From assembly GCA_001577715.1 (NCBI GenBank), contig LQAA01000094.1:1-33318 (forward strand): a stretch of DNA of 33,318 nucleotides, given 5' to 3'. Position 1 is the stretch's first letter. Each line of letters starts with the position of its first letter. Source of the DNA: Candidatus Adiutrix intracellularis. Its GTDB lineage: Bacteria; Desulfobacterota; Desulfarculia; Adiutricales; Adiutricaceae. The position numbers and the translations under genes were made by a program. Positions 25,560 to 33,318 of this stretch are shown piece by piece. The notes under the pieces are model-generated. The model searched no databases and was not told where the DNA came from. It saw only the letters and a list, made by a program, of their open reading frames with translations.

Positions 25560-26390
25560 TGGGTAATTTAGGTTGAAGGCCCTTTGGGATTAAAAGAGAA
25601 TTAAATTATCCAAATTGGGGATTTCGTTTCAGTTTATTTTTAGATGGGCGGTATTATCGCGACCGGAGGAATAGCTTCTCGCCATAATTTTTTTATATCA
25701 ATCGAGGGTTTTCGATGAATCCTGGGTGATGTCGAGTCTGGACTTGCAGTAGTAGTCGACTCTATTCAGGTCACGGAGGGGCAGGGGCGGGGTTGGTGTG
25801 TCGGGTAGCCCAGTTGGTTTAGTAGGAACCTTCTAGGGTTGTCTCTAACCTTGCTAAGGCTTTCGTGGTAAAAGTGGGCCAGGTTAAGCATAGCCAAATG
25901 GTCATTCTGGCCGGTGGCTTTTTTAAAGGTTGGTGAAAGTCCATAAAGACATAAAAGTTTATGGTTGGGAGGTAATATTTCGTGGTGCTGGATGAGAACT
26001 AGACTGAGGGTATCAGTTTTATGGCTTGTTCTTCCGCCGGCGTATCTAATTTTTCGGGTTCGGCTGCGGGTCGAGTTCGGTGACGTATGCTCGAAATAAA
26101 TCAGCTGGATTAGGATAGTGCGGTAAACATTGACTCTAATTTGGTCGAAAGCATAGCTGTCGGCTATAAGCTAGCACATAAAATTAACTTGGTTGTTCAA
26201 GAAGCTAATGGCAGCCTTTTTTTGAGGGTCGGCGGGCTTCAGGTTATCCAGAACGTTGCGGTATATGATAAGGTTATGAAAAACTGCTTCTGGGTCTTTG
26301 ATCCGAATTTGGGGTTAGAAAGCGGCATAGACCTTTTGGTAGTAGCCCTAGTTAAAAAGTTTTAACTCTTATTCGTTATTAGTCGGAATG
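25560..26390 (-). pseudogene. Long decayed gene of unknown family upstream-adjacent to the LPS cluster
   Basis: The minus strand keeps coding character for about 800 bases with few but real stops and shifts. Readings include IKDPEAVFHNLIIYRNVLDN then LKPADPQKKAAISFLNNQV (26320-26190), SLVLIQHHEILPPNHKLLCL (about 26010-25950), TFKKATGQNDHLAMLNLAHF (about 25935-25870) and YHESLSKVRDNPRRFLLNQL. Helical, non-membrane pieces with TPR-like spacing are possible. I do not recognise the family. Its composition is closer to the intact genes than the surrounding AT-rich DNA, suggesting recent inactivation. Confidence 0.4.
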
Positions 26391-26536
26391 ACGTTAACTG
26401 GAATGATTCGGGGATCTGGTAGGGATATTAAGTCGGCGGCTGATCCGGAAGGTAGGAACGCGAAAATGGTTGGCCAGATGACCGGCCATAATTTTATACT
26501 AAGTATGATTGATTTTTATTCAATATTAGTTTTTAT
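26391..26536. other. 3' flank of the LPS operon
   Basis: Short decayed spacer with no hairpin strong enough to call the operon terminator. Confidence 0.3.
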
Positions 26537-27598
26537 CTAATGGGATAAAAGTTCAAGGCAAAGAGTTTCAACTTTATCTACACTTAGGGTGGCTATAGTT
26601 TCCGGGCCTAGTCGATTTCGGGCCCTACTGGAATGGGCTAGTTGGAGTTGTTCATAGGCGTTACGGCCTTTTGGCCCTTCCGGGCCAACCCGTTGTGGGT
26701 CACTGGTCCCGAAAAGTCCCACCGCTGGCCGGCCGAGAGCTGCAGCTACATGTAGGGGAAAGGAATCACAACCGACCAGTAGATCCGACCGCCGGATTAG
26801 TTCAACTACGCCTAGAAGCGTTAATTCCGGCGCCAGGTGTAAAAGGTTTAGCGGGGTGTCTGCTATGATCGCCGCCGCCGCTCGGCGTTCTTCTGAACCG
26901 TGTCCTAAAATTAGGGCGGTTTGACCGCCGGTGCGATTAAGGCGTAAAGCTAGGGCAGCGAATTTATATAATGGCCAATTTTTAGAGAGGTTGGTGGTCC
27001 AGGGCGCAAAAAGATAAAAGCCGTTTTCCAGGCCGTCCTTATGGAGGTAGTCATCTAAAAACTTTTTTTCAGCTGGAGGGCAAGGCGGAAATTTAATTTC
27101 CGGTCGGGCTATTTTTCCTTCACCCAGGCCGAAAAGTAGTTCCAGAGTTTGATCAACTACATGGCTACTAGTTGGGCGGATCAAATAGTTATCAAGTAGT
27201 GGGGCTAGTTCCCGACCCCAACCGCGGGCAAAACCTATTCGTTGGGGGGCACCGGATAACCAAGCCACTACTGCGCTCTTACTAAGACTTTGAACGTCGA
27301 AGGCGATATCGAATTTTTCAGTTTTAAGAGCCTGGCGTAGTTCTAATAAGTAGAGTGGAGATTTTAGCCAGTCTTTAGGTAGGATTTTCCACCAATTTAG
27401 TAAGGGATTAGCGATGATAAAAGGAGCCGCTGGTTTTTCCGCTACCCAGCCGATGAAACTGTGCGGATAGAGCTTTCTTAGAGCTGCGGCTAGAGCCAGT
27501 GAATGCACAGTGTCGCCCAGGGCGGAAAGACGGACAATTAGAAATTTAATGGGCTGGTTAAATGAAGGTAGTGAAGCTCTGTTTCTAGTTAGGTTCAT
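26537..27598 (-). CDS. waaC: LPS heptosyltransferase I-type (WaaC-like, GT9)
   Basis: 353 residues from ATG at 27598, which overlaps the upstream gene's stop as ATGA. An earlier ATG at 27613 would overlap by 19 bases and has no better ribosome site. GT9 features: the N-terminal Rossmann start FLIVRLSALGDTVHSLALAA, FDIAFDVQSLSKSAVVAWL in the middle, the nucleotide-sugar lobe FAPWTTNLSKNWPLYKFAAL, and the donor-binding stretch GCDSFPLHVAAALGRPAVGL then FGTSDPQRVGP. The L-S-A-L-G-D-x-V-H start is typical of WaaC, which adds the first L-glycero-D-manno-heptose to Kdo on the inner face of the inner membrane. It is the last gene of the waaA-lpxK-waaF-waaC unit. Acceptor specificity is inferred from that order. 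Confidence 0.85.
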   Translation of the reverse strand: MNLTRNRASLPSFNQPIKFLIVRLSALGDTVHSLALAAALRKLYPHSFIGWVAEKPAAPFIIANPLLNWWKILPKDWLKSPLYLLELRQALKTEKFDIAFDVQSLSKSAVVAWLSGAPQRIGFARGWGRELAPLLDNYLIRPTSSHVVDQTLELLFGLGEGKIARPEIKFPPCPPAEKKFLDDYLHKDGLENGFYLFAPWTTNLSKNWPLYKFAALALRLNRTGGQTALILGHGSEERRAAAAIIADTPLNLLHLAPELTLLGVVELIRRSDLLVGCDSFPLHVAAALGRPAVGLFGTSDPQRVGPEGPKGRNAYEQLQLAHSSRARNRLGPETIATLSVDKVETLCLELLSH

Positions 27599-29079
27599 TG
27601 CGAGGTAATCCATTCAGCGGCCCGGCTCAGGTTCGGGACGGCTAGGGTTGGGTAAAAGAATGGTTTCTTTATTTCCGCTAGTCCCTGGCGATTTAAAATT
27701 AGCACCGAGCGGGCACCATGGGATTCGGCGGCAGCTAGATAATTTAGGTTATCACCCACCCAGAAAGATCTGGATAGGTCTAGTTCCGGCGTTTCGAAGC
27801 CGGTTAAGTGGATGGCTCCGGTCTGGAGCAGGAGTTTATGAAGTTGGGTCGAGAGCGGTTCTACGGTAGTTAGAGCGGGGGCGGCCATAAGCACTTGATA
27901 GCCGCTCTGGGTCAGGGCGGACACTGCTTCGGCGGCTCCGGGGAGTAGCTTTGGAATCGGATCGGCTCGGCTAGAAAGCCGTTCGACTAGACTTCCCTCC
28001 GGGTCAATAAAAACTGCCGGGCTCCTGTTGGGAGAGGTGGTCATTCTGTTTAGAAGTGCAAGGGCTGTTGCTGCTACTCGTTCAGGGGTAAGCTCGTTAA
28101 AGCAGATTTGAGTTTTTAGTGGGCAGACCCGTCTCAGACAGGGGGCGCAAGTGGCAGTTGAACGTAAGATCCAGCTCGTTGGGGTTAAAGGAGCGGTGGT
28201 GAGGGGGTCAGTGGGGCCGAAGAGGGCCACTAATGGCACTCTTAAAGCGGCTCCAAGGTGCATCAAGCCCGAATCGTTAGTTAATAAGAGAGAACCCCGC
28301 TTCATAACGGTTATAGCCGTGTCTAGAGAAGTACGGCCGGCCAGGTTCAGGACCGGTTTTGGTAAGAGATGGGTTAGTTTACGAGCTAGCTCTTCTTCAG
28401 CGGTGCTACCCAGAATAATCGTCCAGGTCGGTCGTTTTAAAAGAATCAGTCGGGCTGCTTCAGCGAAATTTTGTTTTGGCCAGCGCTTAGCTGGGCCGAA
28501 AGTCGCGCCGGGGGCCAGGATTAGAGGGGAGTCACATTGGCTTAAGCCCGCTTCAGTGAAAATAGTTTCGGTTTCGGTCAGAGCTTGGGTGGAAAGTTTA
28601 AGGTTAGAGGGATGGTAAGGAGCGTTGAGGCCCAGTCGCTCCAAAAGGTTTAAATAATAAAAAGTTTCATGAATATAGCCGTCGGCAGGCTTTAATTTAA
28701 TGGCCCTGGTTAGTAAGGGTGAGCGGCCATCGCGGGCATAACCCCAGCGCTGGGGGATGCGGGCTAGGCTGGTAAGTAGGGCCGCGCTAAAGGCGTTTTG
28801 AAAGAGCACGGCTAAGTCGAAGTTGTAAGCAGCCAGTTCTCGGGCTAGCCTGAGGTAGCCGGAGAGACTCCGCTTTTCTACTTGATGGGTTGTCAGCACT
28901 AGGGTTACCCCTGGCTGATTTTGGTAGATGCTGGCGGACCGGGGGGCACTTAAAATGGTTAGGTTAGCTTTTGGATAATGGTGAGTTAGAACCGATAGAG
29001 CTGGAAGGGTCATAATGGCATCGCCAACCCAGTTTGCTCCCCGCACCAGAATTTTAATCTGTGATTTAGTTTCTGTCAT
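27595..29079 (-). CDS. waaF: LPS heptosyltransferase II (WaaF) fused to a degenerate HAD/GmhB-like domain
   Basis: 494 residues, about 145 longer than ordinary WaaF. Residues 1-345 are a GT9 heptosyltransferase: ILVRGANWVGDAIMTLPALS at the start (the N-W-I/V-G-D-x-V/I-M motif), GATFGPAKRWP, LTNDSGLMHLGAALRVPLVA then LFGPTDPLTTAP. Residues 353-494 resemble the heptose-bisphosphate phosphatase GmhB. VFIDPEGS (357-364) stands where the nucleophile motif D-x-D-G-T should be, and LPGAAEAVSALTQSGYQVLM and FWVGDNLNYLAAAESHGA (442-444 = GDN) follow. The second Asp is Glu, the T-N-Q-S-G motif is absent (AAPALT), and the Cys-rich zinc loop between is deleted, so phosphatase activity is doubtful. It overlaps lpxK and waaC by ATGA at both ends. 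The transferase half looks fully functional. Confidence 0.88.
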   Translation of the reverse strand: MTETKSQIKILVRGANWVGDAIMTLPALSVLTHHYPKANLTILSAPRSASIYQNQPGVTLVLTTHQVEKRSLSGYLRLARELAAYNFDLAVLFQNAFSAALLTSLARIPQRWGYARDGRSPLLTRAIKLKPADGYIHETFYYLNLLERLGLNAPYHPSNLKLSTQALTETETIFTEAGLSQCDSPLILAPGATFGPAKRWPKQNFAEAARLILLKRPTWTIILGSTAEEELARKLTHLLPKPVLNLAGRTSLDTAITVMKRGSLLLTNDSGLMHLGAALRVPLVALFGPTDPLTTAPLTPTSWILRSTATCAPCLRRVCPLKTQICFNELTPERVAATALALLNRMTTSPNRSPAVFIDPEGSLVERLSSRADPIPKLLPGAAEAVSALTQSGYQVLMAAPALTTVEPLSTQLHKLLLQTGAIHLTGFETPELDLSRSFWVGDNLNYLAAAESHGARSVLILNRQGLAEIKKPFFYPTLAVPNLSRAAEWITSQ

Positions 29080-30227
29080 AAAGCTTGGCTTTTTTTTAGT
29101 ATATCAAAAATAGTTTTAATAAAATCATCGGCCCGGTTGATCCGCATTTCCGTTTTCGGAATTAGGACAGGTAGGGGGAAAGTAGGGGGGATCTTGACCG
29201 CGTCTTTGGTTGTGGTAACAATAAACTCAGCTCCACTGGCTAGAAAAGCTAAGCCTAGGTCGTTTAAGAGTGAGCGGTTGTAAATCTGATGGTCAGGTAG
29301 AGACAGAAAGTCTTTAAGCTCAATACCTAGACTTAGTAAAGACTGTTTGAAGGAATCGGGTCGGGCTAGACCGCAGAAGGCGAAGACTTTACGACCGGCC
29401 AGAGATTCCGGTGGTTTTAATTCATTTTGGCTAAGGTACCGCCAGCTCGAAAAGTGGTAAGCGGCGGTGAAAAGAGGCCGACCAGCTGCCAGAGTAAGGG
29501 CTTCTGGAGTTGGTTCGTCAGTTCCGGTATTAACTAATATTTGGGCCAAGCGGTGGGCTGCGATCGGTTCCCGTAGAGGGCCGGATGGCAGAAGCGCGCC
29601 GTTACCGAAAGGTCGGAAGGCCGGCAGGAGTAATAGTCGGCAGTCAGTTTTTAAAGCTAGATATTGAAAGGCGTCGTCTAAAATTAGAATATTTGCATCT
29701 AGATTGTCCACGGCCGTTATAGCCGCTCGTCGTCGATCTGAATCCACCACTACGCGGGCTTCTGGAAGTTCTGCGGCCATTAGCCAGGGTTCGTCACCGC
29801 TGTCAGCAACCTCTAGAGTTGGACCATGTCCTCGAGAAACTATGGTGGAAGTTGCCGTTTGGCTGTTTTGTCGTTTGTAGCCTCGGCTTAAAATGGCTGG
29901 ACGGAAGTGGAGTTCCAGAAGAAGTCGGGCAATAGTCAGGCAGAGGGGGGTTTTGCCTGTACCGCCAACGGTTAGGTTGCCTAGACTAATTACTGGTTTT
30001 CCGGCCTGAGCCGTCTGGGAGAAGTAAGGGTATAAAAGTCGCCGTAGGGTGGTGGCTAAACCATAGATAGAGCTCAGAGGTTTTAAGAGGAGTAGGGGCT
30101 TCTCCTCCAGCCAGGTACGGGTTATCCGGTTGACTAGGCGGCCGGAAAAATCTAGAAATGGTGTCGGGCGCTGGTAGGGTTGAAAATGGTTAGTGGTGGA
30201 CTTTTGGTTTAGCGGCATAGGGGTCAC
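29076..30227 (-). CDS. lpxK: Tetraacyldisaccharide 4'-kinase LpxK
   Basis: 383 residues counted from GTG at 30227; an ATG nine bases in (30218) is an equally possible start, since neither has a strong ribosome site. LpxK phosphorylates the 4' position of the lipid A disaccharide at the inner membrane. Visible: the P-loop ISLGNLTVGGTGKTP (about residues 80-94), SRGYKRQ, DSGDEPWLMA, the Walker-B-like ILILDDAFQYLAL (family D-D-G-x-Q-H, here A and Y), FGNGALLPSGPLREP, VFAFCGLARPDSF, and the substrate His motif LPDHQIYN, TTTKDAVKI. It follows waaA by 11 bases and overlaps waaF by ATGA. The DDAFQY variation keeps both Asp, so activity is likely. Confidence 0.92.
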   Translation of the reverse strand: MTPMPLNQKSTTNHFQPYQRPTPFLDFSGRLVNRITRTWLEEKPLLLLKPLSSIYGLATTLRRLLYPYFSQTAQAGKPVISLGNLTVGGTGKTPLCLTIARLLLELHFRPAILSRGYKRQNSQTATSTIVSRGHGPTLEVADSGDEPWLMAAELPEARVVVDSDRRRAAITAVDNLDANILILDDAFQYLALKTDCRLLLLPAFRPFGNGALLPSGPLREPIAAHRLAQILVNTGTDEPTPEALTLAAGRPLFTAAYHFSSWRYLSQNELKPPESLAGRKVFAFCGLARPDSFKQSLLSLGIELKDFLSLPDHQIYNRSLLNDLGLAFLASGAEFIVTTTKDAVKIPPTFPLPVLIPKTEMRINRADDFIKTIFDILKKSQAL

Positions 30228-30238
30228 TTAGTGGAGAT

Positions 30239-31528
30239 TTACTTAAGAAAGGGGCGGAGGAGAGTTAGTGTTTTTTCGACGCTGCCCTGGTGAAGACGGA
30301 CGAAATTGGCGGCTTGGCGGCCCATTTCCAAGGCCTTATCTGGGTGTTCTAGAAGGTTTTCAAGGACGGTTGCTAAAGCTTTTTGATCGGGCGCCTCCAA
30401 AGCGGCGTTGGCCTGGAGTAAGGCTTGGGTCATCCAGCGATAATTGTAAGTCAGAGAACCGAAGATGATGGGTTTACCTTTGGCGGCTGCTTCCAAGGGG
30501 TTGTGGCCCCCACCTTTATGAAGACCGGGCCAACTTTTGCCGATAAGGGCGATGTCGGCTAGGTTATAAAATCGATCGAGTTCGCCTAAAGTGTCGAGAA
30601 CAAATATGCTTTTTTCTCGGTCATTAGGTGCGGGCTCATGTCGACGGGCGACCGGAAAGCCTCGGTTGGAAATTAGAGAGCAGACGGAGGAAAAATCGCT
30701 TTTGTTGCGGGGGGCCAGAAGGAGCCTTAGGTCAGCATATTTTTTTTTAGCCTTTTCTTTTAAATAGTTAAATGCATCTAAAATAATTTCATTTTCTCCG
30801 GTGTGGGTGCTGCCAGCCACAATCCAGCGACCTTCGGGCCAGCCAGTTTCGGCTAGGAGAGTCGCTCGATCTTTCGGCTCTTCGTCACTGACTTTCCGGT
30901 CAAATTTTAAATCACCTATGACCAAGGTAGTTTCTGGGTCGGCTCCTAAGAGCAGAAGAGCGTTGCGGTCGGCTGGACTTTGGGTGGTAATGAGATCAAA
31001 GAGGCGCAGAACCCGGCCCCAGAATTTTTTAATATAGCCATAGCCCTGAAGAGATTTAGGGCTTATGCGGGCTGAGATAAGAACTTTAGGTAGGTTTCGA
31101 TCCACCAGATGAAACAGGATGCCGGGCCAGATATCAGTTTCCAGTAGAAGCAGCAGATCTGGATTTACTGAATCCAGAAACCGGCGGGTGGAGAAGTCGA
31201 AATCAAGGGGTGAAGCTAGAATTAGTCGACCCGGAAAGATACGGGTAGCCGCCTCTCGGCCGATGGCCGTGGTGGAACTTATAACCACTTCGGCCCCGGT
31301 CTGTTCCAAGGCGGGCACGATCATTTTAGCCGCCAGCACTTCCCCTAGGCTCAAAGCCCACACCCAGACTCGAGGGTAGCTTTTCTGCTTGGGTAATATT
31401 TGGCCGGGGCCAAAAAACCTAGTCTTGAAGGTATAAGGTTTGTGCTGAACCATATCTCGGATGAGCCAGAATGGCCAGGTGAGTATGAAGCCTCCCGTAT
31501 ATATTATTTTATAGATGATGCGCAGCAT
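30239..31528 (-). CDS. waaA: 3-deoxy-D-manno-octulosonic acid (Kdo) transferase WaaA
   Basis: 429 residues, the usual size. It transfers Kdo from CMP-Kdo to the lipid A precursor at the inner membrane. An N-terminal anchor helix (IIYTGGFILTWPFWLI) precedes WALSLGEVLAAK, whose Glu is the catalytic base of the family (S-x-G-E). Then come TAIGREAATRIFP, DLLLLLETDIWPGIL (the E-T-E/D-x-W-P motif), PKVLISARISPKSLQGY, VAGSTHTGENEIILDAF, LLAPRNK (family A-P-R-H), and KGGGHNPLEAAAKGKPIIFG (the CMP-Kdo binding motif). It is the first clearly recognised gene of the LPS unit. Whether it adds one or two Kdo residues cannot be told from sequence. Confidence 0.93.
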   Translation of the reverse strand: MLRIIYKIIYTGGFILTWPFWLIRDMVQHKPYTFKTRFFGPGQILPKQKSYPRVWVWALSLGEVLAAKMIVPALEQTGAEVVISSTTAIGREAATRIFPGRLILASPLDFDFSTRRFLDSVNPDLLLLLETDIWPGILFHLVDRNLPKVLISARISPKSLQGYGYIKKFWGRVLRLFDLITTQSPADRNALLLLGADPETTLVIGDLKFDRKVSDEEPKDRATLLAETGWPEGRWIVAGSTHTGENEIILDAFNYLKEKAKKKYADLRLLLAPRNKSDFSSVCSLISNRGFPVARRHEPAPNDREKSIFVLDTLGELDRFYNLADIALIGKSWPGLHKGGGHNPLEAAAKGKPIIFGSLTYNYRWMTQALLQANAALEAPDQKALATVLENLLEHPDKALEMGRQAANFVRLHQGSVEKTLTLLRPFLK

Positions 31529-31537
31529 GCTGAACCA

Positions 31538-31741
31538 TTATCTTAATTTTTGGCCTGGAGCCGTCCTGTTGCCGCCGCCGGTATTTATGGTTAGGATTTT
31601 AAGGGACTTTTCAAACATAACTTCAACTTTGTTGGAGTAGATTATCTTTTGGATAAAACTTAATTTAAACTTGAGGTGGTTAAGAGCCTCGCTAGTTTCA
31701 TATTTGTTTGAGAATAATAGAGATGGGGCGGGTGATTCCAT
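31538..31741 (-). CDS. Small unrecognised reading frame before waaA
   Basis: 67 codons ending ten bases upstream of waaA. It overlaps the 3' end of the next reading frame in another phase. The peptide has a helical middle (NHLKFKLSFIQKIIYSNKVE) and ends TGGGNRTAPGQKLR. Together with the neighbouring frame it could be one gene split by a frameshift near 31700-31740. The family is not recognised, and it may equally be part of decayed DNA. Confidence 0.25.
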   Translation of the reverse strand: MESPAPSLLFSNKYETSEALNHLKFKLSFIQKIIYSNKVEVMFEKSLKILTINTGGGNRTAPGQKLR

Positions 31742-32039
31742 TTAATTTATCGCGGAACTGTTTTCGTCGAGTGAAGATTCTTGAGCCGTCGGCGGGAGCA
31801 AAAGCTTTTTTGAGTTTTTTGGAAATGCGCCAAATCTGGACGGCGGCCAGGTCGCGTACTCCGGGCGGCTGTTGGTAATTGTGTTGGTTGTCGCAGGTTA
31901 GATAGACGATTATTTTAACTAGGTCTTCCACCATAGTCACAATATGTTGGTTGGTAAGTAGCCAGGACTGGATGCAAACTGCGCCAATTTTCTTCTTCCC
32001 CCTTATTTGGGCATCGTTTAAAGGGCGCAAATAAAGCAT
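31698..32039 (-). CDS. Small basic protein of unknown function at the head of the LPS unit
   Basis: 113 residues from ATG at 32039, chosen because AAGGTG lies six bases upstream; a GTG nine bases earlier would overlap that site. It is helical and basic toward the end: SWLLTNQHIVTMVEDLVKII, then RDLAAVQIWRISKKLKKAFA and DGSRIFTRRKQFRDKLN. No signal peptide or membrane span. In the same direction as waaA, so possibly the first gene of that transcript. I do not recognise a family, and a frameshift may separate it from the following short frame. Confidence 0.4.
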   Translation of the reverse strand: MLYLRPLNDAQIRGKKKIGAVCIQSWLLTNQHIVTMVEDLVKIIVYLTCDNQHNYQQPPGVRDLAAVQIWRISKKLKKAFAPADGSRIFTRRKQFRDKLNGITRPISIILKQI

Positions 32040-32049
32040 AGCAGACACC

Positions 32050-32370
32050 TTAACATATTGTATTTATGGTAACTTCGGGTCGGCTTGAAGTGGCTAGGAA
32101 AAGGGACTGTAAAAGCTGACTTTATATAAATATTAATAATACCATCTATCTATATATAAGTCAAATATCTTATAGCCGTTCAGCCGGTTGATTTAAAATT
32201 TTTATGAAGAATAATATTATAAATAATACATGATAACACAAAATATTATGTTATTCGCTAAAATCACCTTGATGATCTATAACATTCTAATCTAAAGAGT
32301 TTATATAGGAATTAAATACTACCCTTCAGAAATATATTCTCTAGGCTCGGGTCATATACTATTCTTATTA
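32050..32370. other. AT-rich decayed stretch
   Basis: No reading frame or RNA gene recognised. It presumably includes the promoter of the LPS unit, but no strong -35/-10 pair stands out. Confidence 0.3.
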
Positions 32371-32374
32371 TTAT

Positions 32375-32960
32375 GTTATAGTTAAATTACCGGCCATAGG
32401 TTGGCCGGAATGTGGGTTAGATTTCGGCATCGAAGTCTTATTGAAAACCGAATTAGTTTCAGATAAAGTCGGGAAAGAGGCCGATGACAGTTTGTAGTTA
32501 AGTCATTTTAAACAGAGTATCAGTGGAGCTGTCATTCTAGCACTTATTTTATCTTTGGTTTTTAGCTATAATTTTTTATTTTATTTCTGTAGTCTAAAAT
32601 ATTCTCGAGTTAATTATTGTGGTTACCGCGTCAGAGGAAGCGTCGTTGGAAAATGGATTAGATTTAGGCAGGGATGGAGACTTAAAGTCGAAATTAGGTT
32701 TAAGCTGAAGCGGAATCTTGAACTTGCATAAGGTTGAAATTTGGCCGGAGAAATCGGGTGCTAAAGATAGGCCGCCTGTTTTTACAAAGTTTGGAGTCGG
32801 ATGGTTCGGGTAACTAGGTTTCGATTGAAGATAATTTCCCGGCGCTAATCCAAAATTCGATGGAGAGGAATAACTATAGAGATAGTCTAAAGAACCATTT
32901 TTATTTGCAATTTAGAGTTAGTTGGAAAGGTAATATTTTCTTTTTAACTAGTGGTGTTAA
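32375..32960 (+). pseudogene. Decayed zinc-ribbon membrane protein, family unknown
   Basis: One plus frame reads GWPECGLDFGIEVLLKTELV, a stop, then ISGAVILALILSLVF (one membrane helix). It is followed in other frames by EEASLENGLDLGRDGDLKSK and NLHKVEIWPEKSGAKDRPP. The W-P-E-C-G start looks like an N-terminal zinc ribbon (C-P-x-C-G) that has lost its first Cys, followed by an acidic segment and a helix. Stops and shifts show decay. Possibly one protein of 150 or more residues. Confidence 0.3.
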
Positions 32961-33318
32961 AGAGAACTTCTTTCTCAAACGTTTTTTCTTCATGTAATAA
33001 AATAGAAAGTTAAAAATTTTTCTTCATCTCTTCAACTCTAATGCGTCGATGAAAATGAGTCAATTTAGATAACGTGTAAAATATGGCCCATTAAAAGATT
33101 ATCTCTTCACAAAAATATTTAAGGTAGGGATTACATATCCATTCTTCAACAATTTGTTTGTTGCCCAAATCTTAAAGTTGTTTTATGATTACCAACCTGC
33201 ACATTAAACTAATATTTTTGGCTGGATCTTCCTGGTCGGAATAGCACTCTTAAAGTTTTTGCCCTAAGAGATTTAATGGTATTTTTTCAGCTATTTCCGA
33301 GTAAGTATTCGAGGATTA
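32961..33318. other. Decayed end of window
   Basis: AT-rich. No gene, repeat or RNA recognised up to the window edge. Confidence 0.35.

Noticed and set aside
26141-26365. 74-codon plus-strand frame
   Set aside because: It is antisense to the coding-like minus-strand remnant at 25560-26390, and no ribosome site is present.

Overview
The window looks like a piece of a Gram-negative bacterial chromosome in advanced reductive decay. Intact genes, with clean starts and ATGA overlaps, sit as islands among long AT-rich stretches. In those stretches homologous protein fragments can still be read, but only by jumping frames and reading through stops. The gene content (corrinoid activation protein, corrinoid protein, electron-bifurcating or CO2-reductase-type [FeFe]-hydrogenase with a HycB-like ferredoxin, a siroheme/[4Fe-4S] protein, MoeA, YedE/TusA-type selenium genes, an acetate-transporter start, full LPS inner-core genes) suggests an anaerobic Desulfobacterota ('Deltaproteobacteria') lineage of acetogenic ancestry. 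A host-restricted symbiont of the Candidatus Adiutrix type would fit. The lineage is inferred from gene content, not from a search.

Layout. 1-194: 5' part of a SatP/YaaH acetate transporter. About 900-6081: a graveyard on the minus strand holding a RACo/AcsV-like corrinoid activator, a B12-binding corrinoid protein, YedE and an [FeFe]-hydrogenase, all broken. 6090-6668: an intact four-cluster ferredoxin (HycB-like) directly upstream of the dead hydrogenase. 6950-7132: a possible dihydrofolate reductase remnant, a terminator, then a possible GEMM-like leader and an intact AsrC-like siroheme protein (7294-8145). 8440-9660: a dead IS5-like transposase. 9863-11614: small membrane protein, MoeA and a broken TusA-like gene. 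11855-18502: a DUF364 protein facing a five-gene import operon (TonB-dependent receptor, binding protein, permease, ATPase, TonB). 19030-23550: remnants of four further transposases (IS66, IS1634, a DDE transposase, IS200). 23635-24559: TadA, tRNA-Pro(GGG) and tRNA-Gly(GCC). 24560-26536: decayed DNA. 26537-31528: waaA-lpxK-waaF(HAD)-waaC, compact and intact. 31538-33318: two small unrecognised reading frames and more decayed DNA.

How the genes work together. What survives is envelope synthesis (Kdo and heptose transfer, lipid A 4'-kinase), translation (TadA, tRNAs), molybdopterin chemistry (MoeA), and one complete outer-to-inner-membrane uptake route. The substrate of that route is not proven. 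The BtuCDF/MolABC-like transporter, the DUF364 putative metal-chelation protein and nearby MoeA make a metal or oxyanion (molybdate/tungstate, or an iron/cobalamin-like chelate) the best guess. What is dying is C1/corrinoid metabolism, selenium handling, a hydrogenase and mobile DNA. The most notable points are the intact ferredoxin beside a dead hydrogenase, a TonB gene whose start is cut off by a G7 tract, and a heptosyltransferase fused to a catalytically damaged HAD phosphatase domain.
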